A stretch of 64,000 bases of DNA, taken from Neoroseomonas lacus. Lineage in GTDB: Bacteria > Pseudomonadota > Alphaproteobacteria > Acetobacterales > Acetobacteraceae. Under the pieces are notes generated by a model. The model saw only the letters and a list, made by a program, of their open reading frames with translations, searched no databases and was not told the origin of the DNA. Position numbers and translations under genes: made by a program. Below, in pieces: positions 52,977 to 60,550 of the stretch. Location of the stretch: assembly GCF_014644535.1 (NCBI RefSeq), contig NZ_BMKW01000018.1, positions 1 through 64,000 on the forward strand, in the 5' to 3' direction. How positions within the stretch are numbered: position 1 is the first letter of the stretch; every line of letters begins with the position of its first letter.

Positions 52977-53067
52977 CTTGGCCACATTAATACTTTAGCG
53001 CGAAACTGGCGTGGCAGCAAGGTAACTTATCTACCTACAGGCGCATCGCGCTGTCGTGATGCGAACC

Positions 53068-53664
53068 TCACCCGCCCGGCTTGGGGCCCTTCAGGCTCGC
53101 GAGTTCGCGACGAAGTGCCTCGACTTCCGCCTTCAGCGTATCGACCTCGGCGGGGGTTTCCTCGCGCCGGCCGAAGGGGACGAACAGGCTCATGGCGCGT
53201 TCCATCATCGCCATGTTCTGCTTGCCCAGTTCATCGATGTTCGGAAAGGGCATGAAGCCGCCGATGGAATGCTCCATGGTGCGGCGCATCTGGTCCTGCT
53301 GCCGCCCGAAGGATGCCATGGCGAATTCAAGGTAGCGCGGCACCAGCCCCTGCAGGTTGTCGCCATAATAGCCAATGAGCTGTCGCAGGAAGGCGGTCGG
53401 CAGCAAGTTCTGCCCGCCCTTGCTTTCTTCCTCGACGATGATCTGGGTGAGCACCGAGCGGGTGATGTCATCGCCCGATTTCGCGTCATAGACCACGAAG
53501 TCGCGCCCGTTGCGCACCATCTTGGCCAGGTCGTCGAGCGTGACGTAGGTCGAAGCCTCGGTGTTGTAGAGCCGCCGATTGGCATACTTCTTCACCACGA
53601 CGGGCGGGGCCGCCGTGTCGCTCGCTTGCGCGCTGCCCGAGGCTGCACTACCGGACATGGACAT
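53068..53664 (-). CDS. phaR: Polyhydroxyalkanoate synthesis repressor PhaR
   Basis: A 198-residue PhaR. The N-terminal DNA- and PHB-binding domain reads VVKKYANRRLYNTEASTYVT near residue 25, the family signature, followed by the PHB accumulation regulatory domain around residues 70-130 (LTQIIVEEESKGGQNLLP). The C-terminus has a coiled coil (EVDTLKAEVEALRRELASLK). PhaR represses phasin and synthesis genes and lets go when PHB is made. Divergent from the PHA synthase locus. Confidence 0.95.
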   Translation of the reverse strand: MSMSGSAASGSAQASDTAAPPVVVKKYANRRLYNTEASTYVTLDDLAKMVRNGRDFVVYDAKSGDDITRSVLTQIIVEEESKGGQNLLPTAFLRQLIGYYGDNLQGLVPRYLEFAMASFGRQQDQMRRTMEHSIGGFMPFPNIDELGKQNMAMMERAMSLFVPFGRREETPAEVDTLKAEVEALRRELASLKGPKPGG

Positions 53665-53800
53665 CCCGCCTCACTCTATTGCTTCGTTCAGGCGCGAGCC
53701 TAGCACGCGGATTGCGGTGCAGCGAAAGCAGCAAATTCCGTGCGTTCCTTCTCCGCCCCGGTGCGGCTATGGTCCGCCGCGCGAGGAAGACCACCACCCC

Positions 53801-54199
53801 ATGGAACCCCCTGAGGATATCGACGGCCTCGCGGAGGACTGGATCGCCCTGTGGCAAAGCGAGATTGCCGGACTGGCGGCCGATCCGGAACTGGCCGAGC
53901 AATGGGCCGCCTGGGCAGCGCTCGGGGCGGCATGGATGCGCGCGGCCGCCGCCATGGCGCCGCGCCACCGGCCGGACGGCATCCATGACCGGCCCGTTGC
54001 GCCGCCGTGGACCGCGCCCGCTGCCGCTGCATCTGAGCCTCGCGGGCATGCGCGCCATGGCGGCGGCGACCAACCTGCCGACGATGCCATGGCCAAACGC
54101 CTGGCCGAACTCGAACGCCGCCTGGCCGATCTCGAAGGCGGGACGCCAGGAAAAGGACCGGATCCTCGGCGCCCTCGCGGCAAGCGGCCACCCGCCTGA
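53801..54199 (+). CDS. Small Trp/Ala-rich protein with C-terminal coiled coil (PhaE- or phasin-like candidate)
   Basis: A 132-residue protein: an N-terminal segment rich in Trp and Ala (LAEDWIALWQSEIAGLAADP), a Pro/Ala linker, and a predicted coiled coil near residues 97-115 (AKRLAELERRLADLEGG) before a basic Pro/Arg tail. The DWIALWQ start recalls PhaE-type partners of class III PHA synthase, but I cannot name the family. Its last ~215 bp overlap the next gene in another frame. Weak ribosome site. Divergent from phaR, across a 136-bp gap. Confidence 0.6.
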   Translation: MEPPEDIDGLAEDWIALWQSEIAGLAADPELAEQWAAWAALGAAWMRAAAAMAPRHRPDGIHDRPVAPPWTAPAAAASEPRGHARHGGGDQPADDAMAKRLAELERRLADLEGGTPGKGPDPRRPRGKRPPA

Positions 54200-55220
54200 G
54201 GCCTTCTCGGCCGCTGTGCTGATGCGCCTCGCCCGGGCCGACCGGGCGATGATTGCCGGCCTCGCCGCCTATCGCCGCCACCCCTGGACGCGCGAGATGG
54301 CCGACCCCCCGGCGATCTGGAGCGAGGGCGGGTCCCGCCTGCTCGATTTCGGCGGGGACGGGCCGGCGGTGCTGTTCGTGCCCTCCCTGGTCAATCGCGC
54401 CTATGTGCTGGATCTCACGCCGGAGCGGTCGTTGATGCGCTGGCTGCCAGGGCAGGGGTTCCGCATTCTGTTGCTCGACTGGGGCTGGCCGGGCGAGGCG
54501 GAGCGGCTCTTTACTCTGACCGACTATGTTGCCGGGCGGCTCGAACGCGCGCTGATGGCGGCGCCGGGGCCGGTGGTGCTGGCGGGCTATTGCATGGGCG
54601 GGCTGCTGGCACTCGCCGCCGCGCTGCGTCGGCCGGATCGGGTGCGGGCGCTGGCGTTGCTGGCCACGCCCTGGGACTTCCATGCCGGGCCGGACGGGCC
54701 GCGCCGGGCGAGGACCGCCGCGGGGCTGGTGCCGGGGCTCGAGGTGCTGATGGAACCCACCGGCGCGTTGCCGGTCGATGCCATCCAGTCGCTGTTCGCC
54801 ATGCTCGACCCCTTTGGTATCGCGCAGAAATTCCGCGCCTTTGCCCGGCTCACCCCGGAGAGCGAGCGCGCCGCGCTGTTCGTCGCGCTGGAGGATTGGC
54901 TCAATGACGGCGTGCCGCTGCCGGCCCCGGTGGCGCGGCAATGCATGGCCGGCTGGTATGGGCGCAATGAGCCGGGCCGGCTGGCCTGGCGCATCGCCGG
55001 CCAAGTAATCGACCCCGCCGCCTGGGAGGGGCCGGCCTTCGCCGGCATCCCAGAACGCGACCGCATCGTGCCGCCGGCTTCGGCCATGGCGGCCGCGGCG
55101 CGGTTGCGGCAGGGCAGCGTGCACATCGCCGCGGGCGGGCATATCGGCATGGTCGCCGGCGCCGGCGCGGAGCGGGCGCTGTGGCAGCCGTTCGCCGCCT
55201 GGCTGGGCGGCCTGCCGTGA
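53985..55220 (+). CDS. Class III-like PHA synthase PhaC (alpha/beta hydrolase)
   Basis: A 411-residue alpha/beta hydrolase. The nucleophile elbow is AGYCMGG with Cys203 in place of Ser, the mark of PHA synthases. Asp359 (PERDRIVPP) and His386 (AGGHIGM) complete the triad. SLVNRAYVLDLTPERSLMRW and LLDWGWP resemble class III PhaC; length is far below class I (~600). It joins 3-hydroxyacyl-CoA units into PHA granules. The start ATG at 53985 lies inside the small upstream gene; codon use supports the frame from about 54145 onward most clearly, and GTG 54216 or ATG 54222 are later alternatives. Confidence 0.8.
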   Translation: MTGPLRRRGPRPLPLHLSLAGMRAMAAATNLPTMPWPNAWPNSNAAWPISKAGRQEKDRILGALAASGHPPEAFSAAVLMRLARADRAMIAGLAAYRRHPWTREMADPPAIWSEGGSRLLDFGGDGPAVLFVPSLVNRAYVLDLTPERSLMRWLPGQGFRILLLDWGWPGEAERLFTLTDYVAGRLERALMAAPGPVVLAGYCMGGLLALAAALRRPDRVRALALLATPWDFHAGPDGPRRARTAAGLVPGLEVLMEPTGALPVDAIQSLFAMLDPFGIAQKFRAFARLTPESERAALFVALEDWLNDGVPLPAPVARQCMAGWYGRNEPGRLAWRIAGQVIDPAAWEGPAFAGIPERDRIVPPASAMAAAARLRQGSVHIAAGGHIGMVAGAGAERALWQPFAAWLGGLP

Positions 55221-55339
55221 CGCGGCGGCGGGCAGGGCGCGGTTGCCGGCGGGCGGCGATGCGGCGCCGCGACGCCGCTTGAAGCACCGCGCGCCGAGGA
55301 GCATCTTCGCGGCAACGCCCCAAGGGAGATTATCCAGTC

Positions 55340-56512
55340 ATGACTGAAATCGTCATCGCCTCGGCCGCCCGCACGCCGGTCGGTTCCTTCAATGGGGCCT
55401 TCGCCTCGCTGCCCGCCCATGTCCTCGGCACCGCCGCGATCAAGGCGGCGATGGAACGCGCCGGGATCGAGGGCGGCGATGTGGACGAGGTGATCCTCGG
55501 CCAGATCCTCGCCGCCGGCTCGGGCCAGAACCCGGCCCGCCAGGCCTCCGTCAACGCCGGCATCCCGGTCGAGCACACGGCCTTCGGGATCAATCAGCTG
55601 TGCGGGTCGGGGCTCCGCGCGGTTGCGCTGGCCGCGCAGCAGATCGCCTCGGGCGACGCGAAGATCATGATCGCCGGCGGGCAGGAGAGCATGACCCAGG
55701 CGCCGCACGCCCAGCAGCTGCGCGGCGGGCAGAAGATGGGCGACCTCGCGCTGATCGACACCATGCTGCGCGACGGGCTGATGGACGCCTTCCACGGCTA
55801 TCACATGGGCAACACCGCCGAGAACGTGGCGCAGAAGTTCCAGATCACCCGCGACCAGCAGGACGAATTCGCCTTCAACAGCCAGCGCAAGGCCGGCGAG
55901 GCGATGAAGTCCGGCCGCTTCAAGGACGAGATCACGCCCATCACCATCAAGGGCCGCAAGGGCGATGTGGTGGTCTCGGATGATGAGTATCCGAAGCCCG
56001 ACACCTCCATGGAAATCCTCGCCAAGCTGCGCGCCGCCTTCTCGAAGGACGGTACGGTGACGGCGGGCAATGCCTCGGGCATCAATGACGGCGCCGCCGC
56101 GCTGGTGGTGATGTCCGCCGCCGAGGCCGCGAAGCGCGGCATCACGCCGATGGCGCGCATCGTCTCCTGGGCGACCGCGGGCGTTGACCCGTCGATCATG
56201 GGGACCGGGCCGATCCCGGCCTCGCGCAAGGCGCTGGCCAAGGCGGGCTGGAAGCATGAGGACCTCGACCTCATCGAGGCGAATGAGGCCTTCGCGGCGC
56301 AGGCGCTGGCGGTGAACAAGGACCTCGGCTGGGATACGTCGAAGGTCAATGTGAATGGCGGGGCGATCGCGCTCGGCCACCCGATCGGTGCCTCGGGCGC
56401 GCGCGTGCTGACCACCCTGCTGTTCGAGATGCAGAAGCGCGACGCCAAGAAGGGCCTCGCGACGCTGTGCATCGGCGGCGGCATGGGCGTTGCGATGTGC
56501 GTTGAGCGGTGA
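55340..56512 (+). CDS. phaA: Acetyl-CoA C-acetyltransferase (thiolase)
   Basis: A 390-residue thiolase. Nucleophile Cys88 is in [10 protein letters not shown], His347 in [12 protein letters not shown] and Cys377 in LCIGGGMGV, so the whole catalytic set is present. It condenses two acetyl-CoA into acetoacetyl-CoA, the first step of PHB synthesis, or works in beta-oxidation. AAGGGAGA precedes the ATG. It follows the PHA synthase by 119 bp on the same strand. No PhaB reductase is in the window, so the second step comes from elsewhere. Confidence 0.94.
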   Translation: MTEIVIASAARTPVGSFNGAFASLPAHVLGTAAIKAAMERAGIEGGDVDEVILGQILAAGSGQNPARQASVNAGIPVEHTAFGINQLCGSGLRAVALAAQQIASGDAKIMIAGGQESMTQAPHAQQLRGGQKMGDLALIDTMLRDGLMDAFHGYHMGNTAENVAQKFQITRDQQDEFAFNSQRKAGEAMKSGRFKDEITPITIKGRKGDVVVSDDEYPKPDTSMEILAKLRAAFSKDGTVTAGNASGINDGAAALVVMSAAEAAKRGITPMARIVSWATAGVDPSIMGTGPIPASRKALAKAGWKHEDLDLIEANEAFAAQALAVNKDLGWDTSKVNVNGGAIALGHPIGASGARVLTTLLFEMQKRDAKKGLATLCIGGGMGVAMCVER

Positions 56513-56517
56513 GGCGA

Positions 56518-56543
56518 TGCGGGAGGGCTTTGCCCCTCCCGCA
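56518..56543 (+). terminator. Hairpin after the thiolase gene
   Basis: A perfect 10-bp stem (TGCGGGAGGG / CCCTCCCGCA) with a 6-nt CTTTGC loop, starting 5 bp after the thiolase stop. No T-run. An AT-rich patch (56577-56612) follows. Confidence 0.55.
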
Positions 56544-56798
56544 CCTACCGGCCAAGGGCCAAGCCTTTGGAAACAGGAACTTTAAGATTTTAGACTTTTC
56601 GAATTTTAAGCCACCCGCGCGCTATGGGCGCGCATCTGCTCGGATTCTATAGAACAGAGCAGGAACATCACTTGAGTTCCAGCGCGAATTCCTGGCCTTG
56701 CCTCATGCGTGAGATGGGGATGCAAGGCGGGTCCTCGATATTGACGGTGTGGATGCGGGCCGACCGCCTCTGTTGCGCCAGGGAAGGGGCGGATCCTG

Positions 56799-57311
56799 AT
56801 GTTCGTGATTTTCGCGGGCCTGCCGGGTGCGGGCAAGAGCACCATTGCGCAGCAACTGGCTCGTGAGGTTGGCGCGGTCTATCTGCGCATCGATTCGATC
56901 GAGCAGGCCATTCGGGCCTCCGGCATGATGGCGCCCGGTGCCGAGATGGGCCCTGCCGGGTATCTGGCGGCCTATCGGGTCGCGGCTGACAATCTCGGCC
57001 TTGGCCGCATTGTCATCGCGGATTCGGTCAATCCCATCCGCATCACGCGCGATGATTACAGGGCTATCGCGGAACGGGCAGGCGTCGGCTTTCTCGAGGT
57101 GGAGGTCATCTGTTCAGACAGGGCGGAACACCGGCGCCGGGTTGAAAGCAGGGCGTCCAGTGTCGAGGGGCTGACGCTGCCGAATTGGCGGCAGGTTGAA
57201 GCGCGTCGCTATGATGCCTGGGACCGCGAGCATCTGGTGCTTGATACCGCGCTGCTTTCCCCTGCCGAGAGCGTCGCGCGGATTGTCGCGGCCATGCGCG
57301 ACATCGCGTAA
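56799..57311 (+). CDS. P-loop AAA-type kinase-like protein
   Basis: A 170-residue P-loop NTPase with Walker A FAGLPGAGKST at residue ~5 and a helical lid; RDDYRAIAERAGVGFLEVEVI follows. The layout matches small AAA_33-type kinases of the zeta-toxin/polynucleotide-kinase kind, with unknown substrate. No strong ribosome site is clear, though AAGGGGCGGATCCTG lies just ahead. It is less GC-rich than its neighbours, and the gap upstream is AT-rich, which may indicate recent acquisition. Confidence 0.82.
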   Translation: MFVIFAGLPGAGKSTIAQQLAREVGAVYLRIDSIEQAIRASGMMAPGAEMGPAGYLAAYRVAADNLGLGRIVIADSVNPIRITRDDYRAIAERAGVGFLEVEVICSDRAEHRRRVESRASSVEGLTLPNWRQVEARRYDAWDREHLVLDTALLSPAESVARIVAAMRDIA

Positions 57312-57375
57312 CAGCCTTTCAGAAGGCCGCGCCTTGGGTGGGCTTCCTGGCGCGTTCCGCCCGGCCGGCCCGGTA

Positions 57376-57446
57376 CAGGCATTGGTGCCTGGAGGCCCTT
57401 ATGCCGACGATCCCCTTGGAAAGAATGGAGGGGCGCCGCCCCTCCA
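57376..57446. repeat. Intergenic repeat unit, copy 1 (30-mer plus hairpin)
   Basis: A 30-bp sequence at 57376-57405 (CAGGCATTGGTGCCTGGAGG and on) followed by a 9-bp-stem hairpin (TGGAGGGGC / GCCCCTCCA) at 57426-57446. The 30-mer matches copy 2 at 25 of 30 positions by my count. Confidence 0.6.
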
Positions 57447-57565
57447 AACCACCCCGCCAAAGTGCAATGCACTTTGGAATGCCGTCTATCGGCGCGAGGC
57501 GCCGTTGTGAGTCTGGGTGCCCGGATATGCTTTTGTGCCCGAAGCGCGGTTGGTGGGCCCGGCGC

Positions 57566-57638
57566 CAGGTATTGGTGTCCAGAGGCCCTTAGGCCTTTGG
57601 TGGGGTGAGGTTCGGAGAGGGGCGACGCCCCTCTCCGA
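57566..57638. repeat. Intergenic repeat unit, copy 2 (30-mer plus hairpin)
   Basis: The 30-mer at 57566-57595, 190 bp after copy 1, then a perfect 12-bp-stem hairpin (TCGGAGAGGGGC / GCCCCTCTCCGA, 3-nt loop) at 57612-57638, just beyond the MATE stop codon. The hairpin could terminate the MATE transcript. Confidence 0.6.
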
Positions 57639-57645
57639 GGCGCCA

Positions 57646-58989
57646 TCACCGCCGCCCCCAAACCCCCGGCCGCACCGCCAGCGCGCAGATCGCGCCATAG
57701 GCCGTGATGCCGAGCGCCACCGCCAGGAACTGCCCTGGCAGCCCGTAACCCAGCAGGTCCGACAGCACCCACCCGCCACCGACCGCGAGAGCGATACGCG
57801 ACAGCCCCGCGGCGACCGGGAAGGCCATGCGGCCCGCCCCCATGGCGGCGAAGTAGAACGCCATGCCGATGCCGAAGCCAGGCATGGCCCAGGCGATGAT
57901 GGACAGGGCCTCGGTGGCGATGGCGCGCACCGCCGGGTCGGTGGTGAAGGCGGCGGCGGTGGCGGCGGGAAAGATCGCGACCGGGATGGCGATGGCGCCG
58001 GTCACGACCAGGGCGAGACCGCCGCCGGTCCAGGCGATGCGGCGGGCTTCGGGCCAGTCCCCGGCGCCTACCGCACGGCCGACGAGGGCGGTGAGGGCGG
58101 AGCCGACGCCGAAGGCGAGCGGGATCATCAGGAATTCCATGCGCGCCGAGATGCCGTAGCCGGCCACCGCCGCCGCGCCGTGGCCGGCGATGCGGGCGGT
58201 GACCAGGATGGTGGCGAGGTTGGCGATGGTCGCCATGACGCAGGCGACCAAGCCGACGGCGAGGATGCGGTGGAAGAACACCTTGCGCAGGGGCGTGCGC
58301 AGGGAGGGGGTGAAGCCGGCGCCGCCGGACATCACCACGACGGCCATGATCAGCGCGGCGCCGGTCATGGCGAGGGCAAAGGCGAGGCCGGCGCCGGCGA
58401 GGCCCATCCCGGCCGGTTCCATCAGCGCCCAGGCAAGGGGCGGATAGACGATCCACGCGCCGATGATGCCGCGGGCCGCGAGCGCGTGCCGGCCGCCGCC
58501 GCGCAGGATGGAGGCGAAGGTGTTGGCCAGCCAGGTCGGCAATGCGCCGGCGCCGAACAGCCAGGCGGAATAGGCGGCGGCGGCCTCGGCGGTGTCGTGG
58601 CCGCCGATCAGGCCGAGCAGGCTGTGCGGGAAGAGGGCGAGCGGGATGGCGAAGAGCGCCGCGCCGCCGCAGGCGATGACCAGGGCGTGGGTGGCCAGCG
58701 CGGCGGCTTCGTCGCGTTTGTTGGCGCCGAGGGCGCGGGCGATGGCCGAGACCACGCCGCCGCCCATCGCACCCGCCGTCATCTGGCCGAGCAGCAGGGC
58801 GAAGGGCAGCACCAGCGCCCAGCCGGCCAGGGCCAGCGTGCCCTGGCGCGCGGCGAGCCACGGTTCGACGAGCAGCGCGGCGACTTGCGTCGCAGCGAGC
58901 AGGGTGGTGGGGGCGGCGAGGGCGAAGATGCGGCGCAGCCGGTCCCGCGTGGTGGGTGGCGGGGGCTCGAAGCCGGCGGCGTCATTCAT
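57646..58989 (-). CDS. MATE-family efflux transporter
   Basis: A 447-residue transporter with about twelve helices in two homologous halves. LAAPTTLLAATQVAALLVEP opens helix 1; GANKRDEAAALATHALVIA near residue 90 and VGRAVGAGDWPEARRIAWTG near 300 are the paired loop motifs of MATE proteins. It would expel cationic drugs or metabolites by H+ or Na+ exchange. The ATG lies 8 bp inside the HxlR gene, so the two form an operon and HxlR likely controls it. Confidence 0.92.
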   Translation of the reverse strand: MNDAAGFEPPPPTTRDRLRRIFALAAPTTLLAATQVAALLVEPWLAARQGTLALAGWALVLPFALLLGQMTAGAMGGGVVSAIARALGANKRDEAAALATHALVIACGGAALFAIPLALFPHSLLGLIGGHDTAEAAAAYSAWLFGAGALPTWLANTFASILRGGGRHALAARGIIGAWIVYPPLAWALMEPAGMGLAGAGLAFALAMTGAALIMAVVVMSGGAGFTPSLRTPLRKVFFHRILAVGLVACVMATIANLATILVTARIAGHGAAAVAGYGISARMEFLMIPLAFGVGSALTALVGRAVGAGDWPEARRIAWTGGGLALVVTGAIAIPVAIFPAATAAAFTTDPAVRAIATEALSIIAWAMPGFGIGMAFYFAAMGAGRMAFPVAAGLSRIALAVGGGWVLSDLLGYGLPGQFLAVALGITAYGAICALAVRPGVWGRR

Positions 58990-59500
58990 GGGGGGTTGTC
59001 TCGATGGGGGTGCCGAAGGGGCGCTCGGTGGGGGTGCCGAAGCGGCGGCGGGTGGCGTTGTTGGCGCCCGGGCCGGGCAGGATGCGGACGTCGTCCGGGC
59101 CGATCGGCGTGCCGTCGGCGCGGCGAGGGGTGGGGGCGCGGACCGGCTCGCCGGTGACGATGTCGACCATCAGGGTGGGCGGGCCCTCGGGGCCGGAGAA
59201 ATGCCGCGCACCCCAGTCGCGGATGGCGAGATAGAGGGTGAAGGCATCGCGGCCGCGGTCAGTTAGGCGGTAGGCGTGGCGGCCGCCTTCGGGGACGCGC
59301 TCGAGCAGGCCGTGGCCGGTCAGGTGGCCCAGGCGCGTCGAGAGGATGTTGGGGGCAATGCCGAGATTGGCGGCGAAGGCGTCGAAGCGGGTGGTGCCGG
59401 TGAAGGCCTCCCGCAGGATCAGCATGGTCCAGCGTTCGCCGAGCACGGCCATGGCGCGGGCGACGGGGCATCGCATGGCGCCGAAATCGGTGGGTCGCAT
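58982..59500 (-). CDS. HxlR-family regulator
   Basis: A 172-residue HxlR winged-helix protein. CPVARAMAVLGERWTMLILR near residue 10 is the family signature (Cys, then GERW), and TRFDAFAANLGIAPNILSTR holds the recognition helix. The C-terminus (~110-172) is an extension with a TERPFGTPIE-like repeat. HxlR members sense reactive or aromatic compounds, often through that N-terminal Cys. ATG at 59500 is used, because the frame further upstream runs into the operator. Heads the HxlR-MATE operon. Confidence 0.9.
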   Translation of the reverse strand: MRPTDFGAMRCPVARAMAVLGERWTMLILREAFTGTTRFDAFAANLGIAPNILSTRLGHLTGHGLLERVPEGGRHAYRLTDRGRDAFTLYLAIRDWGARHFSGPEGPPTLMVDIVTGEPVRAPTPRRADGTPIGPDDVRILPGPGANNATRRRFGTPTERPFGTPIETTPHE

Positions 59501-59535
59501 GGGGGTGTCCGGTGGTGGTGGCGTATCGGAGGGCA

Positions 59536-59574
59536 AAAACTTGCAGATTGCAACCCTTGCAAGTTGCAAGTTTT
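59536..59574. promoter_or_regulatory. Nested inverted repeats upstream of the HxlR gene
   Basis: AAAACTTGCA at 59536-59545 pairs exactly with TGCAAGTTTT at 59565-59574, and inside lie further TTGCAA-type words. It is far richer in A and T than its surroundings and sits 36-74 bp before the HxlR ATG, as an autoregulatory operator would. Confidence 0.75.
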
Positions 59575-59709
59575 AATTTGGGACAATCACGCTGCCGTGC
59601 CCGGCTTGTCCACAGGAAATTGCGTGCTCGGTGCATCGCAGAACTTGTATGTCGACCACGGTTCGCCCTACCGTATCTTGTGTCTAGGGGATGTAGGGGG
59701 ACGCTTGCG

Positions 59710-60192
59710 ATGGATTGGACCGCGGAAGCGATCGAGCGCCTGAAGGCGTTGTGGGCCGAGGGGCATTCGACGGCCGAGATCGGACGCCGAATGGGCATCT
59801 CGAAGAATGCGGTGGTGGGCAAGGCGCACCGGCTGAACTTGCCGGCGCGTCCAAGCCCGATCCGCCGCGATGCGGTGCCGCGCCCGGCGCCGGTGCCGCG
59901 GGCGCCGCGGCCGATGCCCGTCGCGCGCCAGCTGCCGCCGCCGATGCTGCGGGCGGCGCCGGTTGCGGTGGCGCCGGTGGTGGCCGCCGTGCCGGCAGCC
60001 CCGGTGGTGCGGGCCTTTCCGGCGGCGCGGCCCCGCTTCGGGTCGCGCAGCTGCTGCTGGCCGATCGGCGAGCCGGGGACCAGTGGCTTCAGCTTTTGCG
60101 GCGGCGAGCCGATGGCTGGCAAGCCCTATTGCACCGAGCATGCGGCGCTTGCCTATGTGAAGCCGCGGGATCGTCGCGAAGACGCGGCGTAG
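59710..60192 (+). CDS. gcrA: GcrA cell-cycle regulator
   Basis: A 160-residue GcrA. The N-terminal helix-turn-helix reads DWTAEAIERLKALWAEGHST, then AEIGRRMGISKNAVVGKAHR, the family signature. A Pro/Ala-rich linker (residues ~50-110) leads to the sigma-70-binding C-terminus with CCWPIGEPG, SFCGGEPM and PYCTEHAALAYV. In alphaproteobacteria GcrA, with CcrM methylation at GANTC sites, turns on cell-cycle genes by binding RNA polymerase sigma-70. Start ATG at 59710; a terminator follows at 60303. Confidence 0.97.
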   Translation: MDWTAEAIERLKALWAEGHSTAEIGRRMGISKNAVVGKAHRLNLPARPSPIRRDAVPRPAPVPRAPRPMPVARQLPPPMLRAAPVAVAPVVAAVPAAPVVRAFPAARPRFGSRSCCWPIGEPGTSGFSFCGGEPMAGKPYCTEHAALAYVKPRDRREDAA

Positions 60193-60203
60193 TTTTTTCG
60201 GCT

Positions 60204-60480
60204 CTCAGACGGCGGGCGGGCCGCATTCGCGGCCCTGGCCTTCGCGCTGAGTAGGGTGTGCCGGCGGCGATTGGTGGTCGCGCCCGGTCGCGCTTTGCGC
60301 TCACGGCCCGAGGCATGCGCCTCGGGCCGTCTTTTGTTGGATCCTCAGACGCCGCGTGCCGCGCATTCGCGCGGCGTGGCTTCGCGCGGGGAGGGTGCGT
60401 TGGCGGCGGCCGGTGGGTCGCGCGCGGCCGCGCATTGCCCGAGGCATGCGCCTCGGGTGGGGGATGGGTGGTGCCGTGCG
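60204..60480. repeat. Imperfect tandem duplication (about 140 bp) after gcrA
   Basis: The CTCAGAC start at 60204 recurs at 60344, and both units run on with GC-GCATTCGCGG-like and CGTTGGCGGCGG-like words and end in the hairpin CCGAGGC-ATGC-GCCTCGG (60303-60330 and 60438-60457). Spacing of the two starts is 140 bp. The second copy is more decayed and ends without a T-rich tail. Confidence 0.6.
60303..60338 (+). terminator. Rho-independent terminator downstream of gcrA
   Basis: A perfect 12-bp stem (ACGGCCCGAGGC / GCCTCGGGCCGT) with ATGC tetraloop, followed by CTTTTGTT. This is the most classical terminator in the window, 111 bp after the gcrA stop. Confidence 0.8.
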
Positions 60481-60550
60481 TCACGCGCGCTGCGGATGCG
60501 CGTCACGGTGACTTCCGTCCTCGCTGCATTGCGGCAATGCTGGGCGCAAC

